Position numbers and translations under genes: made by a program
Assembly: GCA_946807835.1 (NCBI GenBank)
Contig: OX327710.1
Coordinates: 12,078,501-12,142,500 of the forward strand
Source: Ailanthus altissimus
Lineage: Eukaryota; Streptophyta; Magnoliopsida; Sapindales; Simaroubaceae
Direction of reading: 5' to 3'
DNA length: 64,000 nucleotides
The notes under the pieces: generated by a model
Told to the model about the DNA's origin: nothing
Database searches by the model: none
The model's input: only the letters and a program-made list of their open reading frames with translations
Shown: positions 22,101 to 31,374 of the stretch, in pieces
How the letters are laid out: each line of letters begins with the position of its first letter
Numbering within the stretch: the first letter of the stretch is position 1

Positions 22101-23374
22101 TGGTTTGTGGTGAACTTCCATCTAACTGGAGTGCACAAGATAAGCGTAAGTTCTTGGTTGAGGTATGTAACTTTTATTGGGATGATCCATATCTTTTTAA
22201 ATACTGTCCTGACCAAATCATGAGACGTTGCATTTCTGAAAGTGAAGTTTCTAGTGTCTTAAATTTTTGCCATAGTGCTGCTTGCGGTGGCCATTTTTCT
22301 ATGAAGAAGACAGCTGTGAAAATTTTACAGTGTGGTCTTTATTGGCCCACTTTGCTCAAAGACACTAATAATTTTTGTCGTTCCTGTGAAAGATGTCAAA
22401 AGTTAGGTGCTTTATCTCAAAGAAATATGATGCCTCTTAACCCTATTCTTGTTATCGAGATATTTGACTGTTGGGGTATTGATTTTATGGGTCCATTTCC
22501 TTCATCTTTTGGCTATCTTTACATCATTTTAACTGTTGACTATGTATCAAAATGGGTGGAGGCTGTAGCTTGTCGTACTAATGATAATACAAATGTGGTA
22601 AAATTCTTAAAAGAAAATGTGTTATCTAGGTACGGTACGCCACGTGTCATCATTAGTGACCAAGGAACACATTTTTGTAATCGTTCTTTTGAAGCTTTGA
22701 TGCGCAGGTATGGTGTTCTTCACAAAGTTTCCACTGCATACCATCCACAGACAAATGGACAAGCCGAGCTAGCAAATAGAGAGGTTAAACAGATTTTGGA
22801 AAAGACGGTTAACCCGAATCGCAAAGATTGGTCTCTACGCCTTTCTGATGCATTATGGGCATATCGTACTGCATACAAAACCATCTTAGGAATGTCCCCA
22901 TACCGGCTTGTTTATGGGAAAGCTTTCCATTTACCTGTTGAGCTAGAACATAAAGCTTATTGGGCTGTCAAAGCCCTTAACTTTGATTTGAATGCTGCAG
23001 GTCTCCAGAGAAAGTTACAATTGTCAGAAATAGAAGAGCTACGAAATGACGCATATGACAACTCCAAAATTTACAAAGCTAAAATGAAAGTAGCTCATGA
23101 TAAACAGATCTCAAGGAAACACTTTGAGCCAAATCAACGGGTCTATCTTTATGATTCTCGATTGCATTTACACCCTGGAAAGTTGAGATCTCGATGGACT
23201 GGTCCATTTATGGTAAGACATGTTTTTTCTAATGGTGCTGTTGAAATAGAAGACCCCACTGATGGACGAACTTTCAAAGTGAATGGACAGCGGCTAAAAA
23301 GCTACGTGAAAAAGGTAAACGACTCTATGTACCTAGGCGAGATCCCTCTTATGGATCCTGTCTATCGTGATTGA
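19199..23374 (+). CDS. pol: Protease-RT-RNase H-integrase polyprotein, Athila-like
   Basis: 1391 codons are open. Domains by residue: gag tail about 1-150; aspartic protease with [13 protein letters not shown] (catalytic Asp 221); RT about 530-720 with [15 protein letters not shown]-type block and FMDD (669-672); RNase H with [10 protein letters not shown] (Asp 818), [12 protein letters not shown] and VADHLSRL; integrase with an HHCC zinc-binding block from about residue 1023, and a DDE triad at Asp 1095, Asp 1154, Glu 1190. The last two are separated by exactly 35 residues. A GPF module (RWTGPFMV) closes the integrase. No key residue appears lost. ATG 19199 is the first Met after the gag stops, not a proven start; the frame is continuous with gag. 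RT sequence and primer site fit Athila. Confidence 0.96.
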   Translation: MEAQSKTNQKFKTILAQVVDENKEIKSQITKLTSALTVQERGKFPSQPQSNPKGQFMAQASTSDVQNLKEVNAITTRSGKIVSEPTPEINTSTSSKDAPLEKEATMEKEPESKFSIPVPFPQALRPVGKNSEIQGEILEHLKQVKINLPLLHLIKQVPTYAKVIKDLCIIKRKHHVKKTAFLAEQVSAVIEQKTPPKYKDPGCPTISCQIGTHEFGQALLDLGASVNLMPYSIYLQLGLGEIKPTSVVLQLADRSIKKSRGIVEDVLLQIDKFYYPVDFLVLDTHSVVNMESKIPLILGRPFLATANALINCRNGLMKLSFGNMTLEVNIFNIGKQPREEDECYHSYMIDTLVAEEAYKNYGYDSSKNLLNFDFEELYYPDVTTNVFSIFDSQDKRTRFWQPHFEELPRERERPKPSNLETPQVELSPLPKGLKHAFLGPGDTFPIIISSELSAEQEKKLIKLLKEHKSALGWTIADIKGISLLICSHRIHLEEGSQPRRDPQRRLNPTIKEVVKKEVLKLLDAGIIYPIFDSQWVSPTQVVPKKSGVTVVENENGIPVPTRVVSDWRMCIDYRKLNTATRKDYFPLPFIDQILERVARHPFYCFLDGYSGYYQIEIAIEDQEKTTFTCPFGTYAFRRMPFGLCNAPATFQRCMLSIFSVMVEKCMEVFMDDLTVFDNSFDLCLLNLKSVLSRCEEKGLVLNWEKCHFMVSSGIVLGHIVSERGIEVDKAKIELISKLPTPKTVKDVRSFLGHAGFYRRFIQNFSAISRPLCNLLLKNTEFTWTQECDEAFRTLIAKLTTAPIMQSSDWNLPFEIMCDASNYAVGAVLGQRREGKPFVVYYASRTLNDAQMNYTTTEKELLAVVFALDKFRSYLIGSPIVIFIDHAALKYLLSKKDAKARLIRWILLLQEFDITIKDKKGVENVVADHLSRLEFTDSTDLPPFRDDFPDEHLFAISQIPWYAHIVNYLVCGELPSNWSAQDKRKFLVEVCNFYWDDPYLFKYCPDQIMRRCISESEVSSVLNFCHSAACGGHFSMKKTAVKILQCGLYWPTLLKDTNNFCRSCERCQKLGALSQRNMMPLNPILVIEIFDCWGIDFMGPFPSSFGYLYIILTVDYVSKWVEAVACRTNDNTNVVKFLKENVLSRYGTPRVIISDQGTHFCNRSFEALMRRYGVLHKVSTAYHPQTNGQAELANREVKQILEKTVNPNRKDWSLRLSDALWAYRTAYKTILGMSPYRLVYGKAFHLPVELEHKAYWAVKALNFDLNAAGLQRKLQLSEIEELRNDAYDNSKIYKAKMKVAHDKQISRKHFEPNQRVYLYDSRLHLHPGKLRSRWTGPFMVRHVFSNGAVEIEDPTDGRTFKVNGQRLKSYVKKVNDSMYLGEIPLMDPVYRD

Positions 23375-23622
23375 TCAGGTTCAATCTATCTGTACCATAT
23401 TTTATATTTTGTCTATATTTTATCTTTTGACTTTCTATTTTTGCTTTTATTTTCTTGCACATTTTATTTTACTTTATTTTCTTCTTTTTATTTTTTCTTC
23501 AGTGTGATTTTATTTCCCGGTCAAGTGGCGGATACGGTACTCCGTGACTATTAAAGTCGGTTTCTCAGTTCCCTATAAACTGTCCCTCAAACTGTGCATT
23601 CATCTCTTTTCTTTCTTTCAAA
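23375..23622 (+). promoter_or_regulatory. Pol to accessory-gene spacer with a TATA-like box
   Basis: After the pol stop there is a pyrimidine-rich stretch, then two small inverted repeats (ACGG-TACT-CCGT at 23534-23545 and GACT-ATTAA-AGTC at 23546-23558). A TATA-like CCCTATAAAC follows, with TATAAA at 23574-23579, 49 bases before the accessory ATG. The spacing suits a core promoter for a separate short mRNA. Use in the plant is inference. Confidence 0.5.
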
Positions 23623-24240
23623 ATGGATCGCATTCTTGCCAACCTTAAAAAACGTTTTCCTTCATTTCCTCAAAATGCTCTACTTATGATTTACAAAGCA
23701 CGGTGTGAAAGATTAAGGCTATTGATGTTGGGTAATATCCCTGTGGACCTTCGTTGGTTAATTGAAGCCAAGGTTCGGTTGTCTGGTGAGTTTGAAAATG
23801 ATTTTGTTTCTCATATGCCTGGTCTTGGAAGAAGCTCTTATGCCAAAAGGTGACGAGCAAAAAGGTTACAAGTCTGTCATAAATGTGCTCGATGGAATTG
23901 TAATCGGAGTTGTCGTTCTTTAGGATTCGTATCTAGAAATTGAGAAGACAAAATTCAGTTCATTAAGGATGGACTGAGTAAGGAGTCTTTGGATAATATC
24001 CTATTGATTCTTGAGACGCATCCCTGTGGGCTCGTGCAACGTGAACTTCTCGATTTATGGAACAAATTCAAAAATGAACATCAACGGTATAGTCTCGGGA
24101 ATCTGACTCTAAAAGACCCTGTTTGCCAATTTATAAGAAAATTGGATGGGAAGCCTATCCCCGACCCATAGAGGGCGTTTAAGTCGTTACTGGACGTAAA
24201 ACCAGAGGAAGATGTGAGCCACAATCACAACTACTTGTAA
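23623..24240 (+). pseudogene. Accessory ORF 1: basic Cys-rich protein, nucleic-acid-binding-like
   Basis: One frame of 205 codons begins MDRILANLKKRFPSFPQ and is interrupted by TGA at 23851, TGA at 23941 and TAG at 24169; reading continues sensibly past each to TAA at 24238. After an N-terminal part rich in Leu and Arg comes GLGRSSYAKR, a basic stretch, a Cys4 cluster CHKCARWNCNRSC (CX2CX4CX3C), then GFVSRN and IQFIKDGLSKESL. The order (GRSxYA-basic block, Cys4 finger, hydrophobic IxFI block) resembles nucleic-acid-binding proteins of carlaviruses and vitiviruses, some of which suppress RNA silencing. That resemblance is from motif layout only. It occupies the usual env-like position. Each stop could have arisen by one C-to-T change. 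It could instead be an unrelated element-specific protein. Confidence 0.65.
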
Positions 24241-24486
24241 ATACATGTGTTTTAATTTCAAACTTTATTTTATGAATAGTAGGGCTACTCATGTAGATGT
24301 CTTAAATTCAAATCTTTTTGTTCAATAATGCATGCGGGTCATTATGTTTAAATATTTGTGTTTTATTTTTAACTCTCTTTTGACAAATTGTCGGGTTACC
24401 ATAATCATTGTTATCATTTGGCACTCTATAAATACAGCACCTCAGTTTCTTCATTTTTATATATTGAGATAAAGGTGAGAGTAGAT
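24241..24486 (+). promoter_or_regulatory. Spacer with TATA box upstream of the LOG-type gene
   Basis: This AT-rich spacer holds TATAAATA at 24427-24434 (context CACTCTATAAATACAGCACC), 60 bases before the LOG ATG at 24487. A start site about 30 bases downstream would leave a 5' leader of roughly 25-30 bases. This is a canonical plant core-promoter layout, so the gene may be transcribed on its own or was captured with a promoter. No upstream ATG lies between the TATA and the start codon. Confidence 0.55.
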
Positions 24487-25134
24487 ATGGAGGAAACCCA
24501 AGTTCGACAATTTCGAAATATATGTGTATTTTGTGGATCTAGTCCTGGGGAGAGTAAAGTGTTCGTAGAAGCAGCAAACAATCTAGGAAAAAAATTAGCT
24601 GCAAGAAAAATTCATTTGATTTATGGAAGAGGTAGCCTTGGGCTAATGGGGTGTGTGTCAACAGCTGCACATTTAGGAGGAAGTCAAGTTTTAGGTATTA
24701 TTCCTACAGCTTTGGCCGTGGGAAACCTGATCGGGAAAATAATAGGGGAAGAATTACAAGTCTCATCCATGCATGAACGTATAGCCAGAATGCTTTGCAA
24801 TGCAGACACTTTTATTGCTTTACCAGGTGGTTTTGGTACCTTGGAAGAAATTTTTCAAATTGTCTCTTGGGCCCAACTGAATATCCACCGAAAACCCATA
24901 GGTTTGTTGAATGTTAATAACTATTTTGATTGCTTACTTTGTTTTCTTGATCAAGTTGTGGAACAGAATTTTATTTCACATTCGGTGCGACAGATCCTGG
25001 TTTCTGCTATTGAGGCGGATGAATTGATTAACAAATTACAGGCAGTTACCTACGAACCTGACCCAGCAATAACTCGGATCGATTGGTCAGTGGGCCTTAA
25101 CAAGCGAAAATTGGATCTGACACTCCGTTTGTAA
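24487..25134 (+). CDS. Accessory gene 2: LOG-family cytokinin-activating enzyme
   Basis: 215 intact codons from ATG 24487, the family's usual length. LOG enzymes are cytosolic/nuclear phosphoribohydrolases that release active cytokinin bases from their riboside 5'-monophosphates in one step. Seen here: CFCGSSPG-type start (VFCGSSPGES, 14-23), YGRGSLGLMG (46-55; the family usually has YGGGS), MHER with Arg 98, and the signature PGGFGTLEE (113-121) with the catalytic-site Glu. Differences from the family norm are Arg 48 for Gly, and Ile 99 and Arg 101 in the usual RKAEM block. The tail LDLTLRL (209-215) fits the LxLxL repressor-motif pattern. Plant LOG genes have several introns; this has none, so it was captured from mRNA. 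It lies between pol and the 3' LTR, in the same orientation, and is the only undamaged accessory gene. Activity is not proven. Confidence 0.92.
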   Translation: MEETQVRQFRNICVFCGSSPGESKVFVEAANNLGKKLAARKIHLIYGRGSLGLMGCVSTAAHLGGSQVLGIIPTALAVGNLIGKIIGEELQVSSMHERIARMLCNADTFIALPGGFGTLEEIFQIVSWAQLNIHRKPIGLLNVNNYFDCLLCFLDQVVEQNFISHSVRQILVSAIEADELINKLQAVTYEPDPAITRIDWSVGLNKRKLDLTLRL

Positions 25135-25270
25135 ATTTTTCTTTTTATTTATTTATTTATCAGTACCATCATTTTAGTTTATATTTGCTTAAGTGTCTCT
25201 CAGGTTTGTTTCTTTCAAATAACTGGCGTTTCAGGTAATGTCTCCTATACTTTATCTCTTTCTATTTAAA

Positions 25271-25306
25271 CATTGAGGACAATGTTTCATCTGGTTTGGG
25301 GGGAGG
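25271..25306 (+). promoter_or_regulatory. Hairpin plus internal G-run (PPT-like)
   Basis: CATTG-AGGA-CAATG (25271-25284) is a perfect 5-bp hairpin, followed by TTTGGGGGGAGG (25295-25306). This pair of signals is characteristic of Athila-group and related elements between the last gene and the 3' non-coding tail; the G-run resembles a second polypurine tract. A comparable TAAGTTTGGGGGTC occurs on the minus strand at 59031-59045. Confidence 0.7.
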
Positions 25307-26483
25307 ATAGTAGACATACATTGCATTTTGCAAAAAAAAAAAAAAATTGTGGTCCGACATTTGATTAAAATGGCAGAGTAAAGAGTTCATTCTTGAACTC
25401 TTGAGACGCATTCTAGGTCAAATTAGAATGGCAGAGTAAGGAGTTTTAGTACTAACTTTTGAAATACATTTTAACTAACTTTTTGTTATTTTGTTTTATA
25501 TTTCATGCATTGTCGTTTACTGCTTGTAGTCTTGGTAATTCTTGTATAAAGGAATTTGCTTTTCTGCCTAAGTATGATTTCAGAATTGTTTAGGTTGAGT
25601 CACTGTTTCTATCTAGGTTACTAAAGAATGACTTCCAAAATATTTTTGAGCACAATGCTAAGCCTTGTGGTAAGATGGATGATTCAATTTATATAGCCAA
25701 GAGAATTCCCATGTTTAAGTATATATTTTTCTAATCTCGCATATCTTTTGTGAGTAAGTGGAAAGGTTGAGAAAATAGCTTATGAACTTTCATTGATCCT
25801 TTGAATTGGTTAATTTTTGTTTAGAATGATATTATTTGAATTAAGGGATAAGTTGGTTACATTTGTGCATAATATAATTTGGTGAGAAACCTTTGTAATG
25901 CTTCCTTGTATTCTTCAAAAAAAAAAAACACAAAAGTACTAAAAACAAGAAAAAAAAAAAAAAGAAGCAATTCAGTTTAATAAAGTCTTCATTCAATTTT
26001 AAAAGACAAATACCTTGTAAAACAGTTTTCTCACCAAGTTATAATTGTATTATTCTCACAAGCCAATTAAAGTTCTAAAGTTGGCGTATGATATGAATAA
26101 TTGATTTTTAAACAAATAATTTTCCTATCTTCGGATCAATGTTAGTTTATATGTCTGTCCTTAAAATTGACTTTTTCTTGAGTGCTTAACTGTTTTCCAA
26201 CTCCATAAGAGAAGTCCTAACCTTTTAAACAGTCATACACCTGTGAGGATATGGAGTTGAGGCTTTTACTTGGAGAAATTTTCAAGGCTATATCTATTGT
26301 GGTTTGTGGTTAGATGGTTATGGCTTAGTTCACACACACACAAATTATGGAAGTTGTAATTGAAAAAACCATGATAGCAACAGTGATCTCGAACTGACGT
26401 TTTGATTGAAGTGCTTAGGTAGTTTTGCATATTCTATTTACGCTTGAATTGCTAGAGACTAGCAATAAGCTGGTTGGGGGCTG
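25307..26483 (+). other. 3' non-coding tail of the young element
   Basis: No gene is seen. A roughly 57-bp period repeat is visible (AATGGCAGAGTAA at 25369 and 25427 with related flanks). A-rich tracts occur near 25333 and at 25918-25965. The tail ends with the G-rich GGTTGGGGGCTG (26472-26483) directly before the 3' LTR, the position of the polypurine tract that primes plus-strand DNA. Confidence 0.7.
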
Positions 26484-28038
26484 TGATGAACACATGAAAA
26501 TGCATGTTGTTAAGAGATTCAATCACCATTTAATGTCACTAATTTTAGTGTTTTCTGTATTTTTAGCTTGAAATAAAGTATTCTCCTTAAATTGTGATTA
26601 ATGAATGTTATTTGGACAGGTTTAGGTAAAATGGACATAACTCTCAATGTAGAAATTGAAATGAAGAAATTCTTGAACCTGGTGCAACATGACTCAATCT
26701 TACACAAATTTGAAGAATAGTGGAAAAGCCAAATCCAACATGTTATGGGCCAAAAATTGAGATACAACAGAATCGGACTACAACTCTTACCCAGCTTGAC
26801 CCAATTCACGTATTTGGACCGTATCTCACAAAATAAGTACTCAATTGGTATAATTCTTGAAGCTGTGAATTGCTGACTTTACTATCAACAACTCGTATGT
26901 TTATAGTAAAGTCCAAATCAGCCGTTATCATGGACCAAATCGTATTGCAAGTGGGTAAAATGGTTGTTGGCCGAATTCTGATGTATCTTTGGAATTTTGC
27001 TCATATCTCATTGGATACTCATCCAATTTGCATGAAATCAGTGCCTATGGAAAGAAGAGTCAAAATTCTACAACTTTCATGTCGACTGAAGAAGCTGAAT
27101 CAATCATTTACATTATCAAAAATGTGCTGCAAGTGGATACACGAGTTATTGGCTTAAAACTATTGAAGATTGATGTCATCCATGACATATGTCCATTCAT
27201 TGCCTATATAAGGAGACCCTTAGGACGTTTTTAATAGATAATTTCTCTCTTCTTTTATTCTCATTAACATGTATTGTAATTTAGGCTAGAGTTCCTAGCA
27301 AGGCTAAGAGATGAACTTTTATGTGTAGTAAATCTACTTCCATGCTTTGATTCGGTGTCAAGAGCTATAAATGTTGTAAGTTTGGTTTTGATTAAACTCT
27401 TATCTATTTTATTTTCTATAATCCAGAGGTTATAATTCTCATGTCTCATATATGTTCAGTCATGCTTTTCTTATGTGATTCATGTTGATTTATAATTGTT
27501 ACTGGTTACATTGTTTTATATGTTAATCTTTTACTGCAGTATTGTCAATTTGATATATTGTCGATCTTGGATAACATGTAAGGGCAATAAATGTTTGATA
27601 TTCAAGTTAATCTTTTACTGCAATATTGTCAAAATGATATATTGTCGATCTTAGATAACTTGTATAAATAACATGATGTGTGTTAATGCTTGCAAAGAGT
27701 TTAACTAAATCAAATACATGTGTTATCAAATGTGCTATATATTACATACCTTCCGATTGATTGTTTGGGATGTGAAACTTTCAGTTGAGTTATAAATATC
27801 GAATCAAAGTATAGAGTAGATTTATAAAGCATAATTGTGATTCTCAAAGCCTTGCTTAAATCATCATAAGACATTTTTCTCAATTCATAGACAATTTTAT
27901 CTCATCCGTTTAAATCAATTAACCATTTGCTACTGCTTTAATATTTTACTTCACTAACCTATTTTGCCAAGAGCTTCCTCGTGGGATCGACACCTCAATC
28001 TATACTGCGATAGCCGCGTTATATTTTGAGCGTAAACA
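26484..28038 (+). repeat. 3' LTR of the young Athila-like element
   Basis: It has the same 1555-bp length and TG...CA ends as the 5' LTR, and is flanked on the right by the target duplication CTTAT (28039-28043). Differences I noticed include A/G at +23, C/T at +47 and one C/A transversion near the end. The promoter palindrome and TATA lie at 27173-27213. Confidence 0.97.
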
Positions 28039-28195
28039 CTTATATATATCAATAGGAATAAGAAAGCTTAACTTTTCATATAATGATAATAATGAGGGGT
28101 ATAGCCTTTTATAAACTGATAGTAAGGAGGAGGTATAACCTTTCATGGATTATAACACCAAAGAGGTGTAGTCTTCTATATGAATAAGTGATTAA
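28039..28195 (-). promoter_or_regulatory. Copia leader: hairpin repeats (right part)
   Basis: This continues the array cut by the insertion. The unit at 28129-28144 (GGAGGTATAACCTTTC) has the same stem as 15581-15596 but with a T-A pair where the other has C-G, a compensatory change. On the sense (minus) strand an ATG again overlaps the first G of the stem. Other units near 28094 and 28163 are decayed. Confidence 0.6.
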
Positions 28196-28469
28196 AAGAA
28201 ACATATTTAAAAATTTATAATTCTAAATTCTAGCTTAAAATTATAATAATGAATATTTATCCTTATTTTTTGATATAGAAGATCTAAATAAATGACAACC
28301 ATAGAGAATACTCATAAGGATTATAACATACAATAATATATAAAAATAATAATATTTAAATATAAATAAAATATATAAAATAAAGAATGTAAAATAAGTC
28401 AAAGACTTAACATAAATATTAAGAACTAAATTATCAATAAATTATGCCGATAATGAATTATAAAAAAAT
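28196..28469 (-). other. Copia leader sequence, no gene
   Basis: AT-rich sequence lies between the hairpin array and the probable copia 5' LTR. I could not find an intact primer-binding site at the LTR edge. Confidence 0.4.
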
Positions 28470-28665
28470 AATAAAAGGTAAAAATTAAAGATAACTCAAG
28501 TAATGAAAAATCTCTAGAAAGTATTATAACACTTTTATATGTATTGAAAGGTGAATAAATTATAAGAGAGTTATATACATATTTATAAGTGTGAGAGGGG
28601 AGGAGGGAATGGATTTTACCTTTATATCCTCACTACCTTAACTTAACTGCCTTAACAACATATAT
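28470..28665 (-). repeat. Probable 5' LTR of the minus-strand copia element
   Basis: This segment is similar to 10074-10270 (shared AAAGTATTATA, GAGTTATATACATATTTATAA, and TTTACCTTTATA stretches). The plus-strand end CCTTAACAACA corresponds to a TGTTGTTAAGG start on the sense strand. It brackets the copia gag-pol with the 10.1-kb copy. Confidence 0.45.
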
Positions 28666-28689
28666 ATGTGTATGTATATATATATATAT

Positions 28690-28841
28690 AGGATTCTCCT
28701 AATTTTTTAACTTAAAATTGTGACATAAATTTTTATGTATTAATTTCATGCAATCTAATGGTGGAAGTTCAAAGTTATAAGATTGCATGAAACTAATGAG
28801 TGACAATTTTAAGTTAAAAATTTAATTTAAGAGAACTCCAC
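28690..28841. mobile_element. Foldback MITE between TA tracts
   Basis: Arms of about 60 bases (28691-28756 and 28780-28838) are imperfect inverted repeats, sharing TTAACTTAAAATTGT and TTTCATGCAATCT in opposite orientation around a 23-base loop. Runs of TA flank both ends, consistent with insertion into, or TA duplication in, a microsatellite. It has no coding capacity. Confidence 0.7.
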
Positions 28842-28865
28842 ACTATATATATATATATATATATG

Positions 28866-29629
28866 GTTAAAATTAGAATTTTCAATTATAAAACTCCGTT
28901 ATTTTGGTTTGATATTGTCACAAAACATGACTTATAAATTTTAATGATATATTTACAAGAACTTTCATCAAAATGTTCTTGCTTCTCAAACCAACTATTA
29001 ACAATGGACTAATTTTTTTGTTGACATCCAAAAGTTTGTTTCATTTAAGCTACCAAGGATTATATATAATCCTTGATAAATCTATTGATATATTAAAGAT
29101 TTATTCACTGAATATTATTATAAATGTTGACCGTAAATTTTGAACTCTCGATCAAATTTAAAGTTCTTAATCAAGAGATAAATTTGTATTTTTATAAAAA
29201 TAATTGAAATGTGTAGCAGAACTATTGCTATTCATTCTAGGGTCTCCTAGTGCTCTAGACCTATTCGCTATAATTACAGAGTCGGTTAAAGTTGTGCCGA
29301 TGGTGGTTTCCGACAATGATCTTCTAATAATTAAGTCAGAAATTTGGTGAAGATAGAGAAAATATAGTTCTTAAGCATTATAGATGTCTAGAAATCACTT
29401 GTCTCTTTACGAGAGTCATGGTTCCTCATTGTATAGATTTCTTAGACGATTAATCTATACCGTGAGTCATTCATTATTCAGGAGTGGTGGACATGGTTTG
29501 AAATTACGGGAGTTATTAGTCAGTGCTTCGAGTTTTGCATTTCTCAAAGGAATGAAGGCGACATGTGTTACCTAGCTTGAATTCTTCAATATCGTAGGGT
29601 AGGTGACATAATTTTTCCACCTACGATGC
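28866..29629. other. Spacer without recognised gene
   Basis: A perfect 22-bp palindrome centred on TATATA lies at 29054-29075. The open frame at 29384-29575 has no recognisable motif. The more balanced base composition after 29220 may mark a fragment of another, unidentified repeat. Confidence 0.4.
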
Positions 29630-31370
29630 TCTTTGAATGAGTATATCCTTGACAATATTGGATAGTCTTTGGTTATTAAAAGGCACGAGTACTCTCATCT
29701 GTTTGAGTTGAGGAGCCTTGATAGGTGTTATTAGTTCTCAGTCAATATTGGAGGAGCCTCAAGAGCAGTGCTTGATTCGTTAAAAAAGAGACTCTTTGGT
29801 CGTAGATCGAGGGCTCTACGACAATAGAGTGAAGAGAGACTAATCTAATGCAAATGTGGTGGCAAGCACTAGTTAAACTTAGATTGAACTTGGCTAATTT
29901 AAACTTGTTAGCTAAGTCTAAAATTAGCCTTACGTTGAGCTCAACCACTTTAAACTTTAATAGATCGGCTTAGGTTCTTGGTGGCAACCAAAAAAGGCAC
30001 TTATGATCATACTCTATTATATTACTCTTCCATTAGAATATTATTTATATGACTGTGTAATGTTCCAAACATATCGCCAATAAAAGGCATAATTAAGCAT
30101 GATAGAATGCACATATACCTAACAATCAAACCAAAAGGTCAAATATAATGACAAATAGGGGAACACAACAGTCTAGTTGGCAAACTCACATTGCATCCTA
30201 ATTATGCTTTTGCTGGGCAATCCCAACCAAAGTAGACACATCATTCATTTAAATTTTAAATAATTCCTTAAATGTTGAGAACTGATCATACGATATGTCG
30301 TTCTATGATGATTTGACACGGAAAATGTGTAGTCCAAGAATTTTTTATTTTTGCTTTTAACAGGATAAGAGCTATAAATTATAATATTGGTACACAAGTT
30401 CATTGTTCTCACACATGAATCCTTCCAACAACATATGATAATAATTATGTTATGATTAAATGCTATACATCTTAAAAGTGAGTCATCCTCCAACTTGATA
30501 ATGTGGATGAACTAATAACTACGAAAGTTAATAACAATGTCCACATTATTTTTTCTAAACTATGGGATCCAAATCTTAGATTGTCTTTGAACAAATTATT
30601 GTAGCTTTTTTTTTCTCTCTCTCTTTGAGCACTTAAATTATTGTATCTCAATCTTACTATTTGTATTAGGTTATTCGAATAAAAATTTGAAAGACGATGT
30701 TTTTACCCTTATTTTGTATAATCTCCCTTCATTATTTAAATTTTTTTATAGTTACAAGTTTACTATTGAATGAAATGATGAAAGATAGTTATAATTCGAT
30801 AGTTATTTTGTATTAATTTAAGAAATATTTATATCACATGATTTTTAAACAGTTCTTTTATGTACACCTCATTTTTTTTAATTGAAATATATATATATTT
30901 ATTATATTTGATATTTTAAATAATAAAAAATTATATATAAAATAGAAAATGTCTTAAAAGGAAAAAGTAAATTTTATATTTTCTACAATATTATGGCTCT
31001 TTCTAGAAAATAATGTTTCATAATTGAAAAATAAACGATGATGTAAAAGGTGTGTTAAAAAAAACAATTAAATAAAAAATATTATAAATGTTAAGAAAAT
31101 TTTAAAACTAATTAAAATTTATTTAGGGTGTTTTAAATTTTTAATAGAGTGTTTATAAATGAAGTGTCAAAACACAAAAATGTGAGGTGAAATATTAGGT
31201 GCTTTAGAAATGTAGCACCACACGTCTGTTTTTTTTTTTAATAACACCACTCATCTGTTAATACCACAAAACATGTAGTGTTACTTTAATGGGCTTGGTA
31301 GGCCCAAGCATCAATGGGCCTAATCCTTTTTACATAAAGCTACCAATCCATCATGACCTCCCTTGACTCT
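29630..31370. repeat. Duplicated block, copy 1 (other copy at 51805-53680)
   Basis: About 1.75 kb matches 51805-53680 at high identity, with indels: copy 2 carries about 130 extra bases near 52340-52470 and a smaller insertion near 52230. Both copies keep an 82-codon minus-strand frame (30245-30493 and 52559-52807) with no known motif; it is probably chance. The right edge is sharp, joining the copia-derived segment at about 31370. Confidence 0.85.
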
Positions 31371-31374
31371 TAAT

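Larger units (their letters stand above)
15637..28038 (+). mobile_element. Young Athila-like Ty3/gypsy retrotransposon carrying accessory genes
   Basis: This is a complete 12.4-kb element: 5' LTR, tRNA-Asp primer-binding site, leader with micro-ORF hairpins, gag, a protease-RT-RNase H-integrase frame, two accessory genes, a conserved G-run hairpin, a non-coding tail, a G-rich tract and the 3' LTR. The 5-bp target duplication CTTAT (15632-15636 and 28039-28043) is perfect, and both LTRs are 1555 bp with about seven differences, so insertion was recent. The target was the leader of the older copia element. Pol is open, but gag and the first accessory ORF are broken by point lesions. The LOG-type gene is an unusual cargo. 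Confidence 0.95.

Noticed and set aside
24388..24486. 33-codon N-terminal extension of the LOG frame
   Set aside because: It would start upstream of the TATA box on a non-ATG codon; LOG similarity and normal length begin at ATG 24487.
30245..30493. 82-codon ORF kept in both duplicated blocks (also 52559-52807)
   Set aside because: The blocks are recent copies, so retention is expected; no motif, AT-driven composition.
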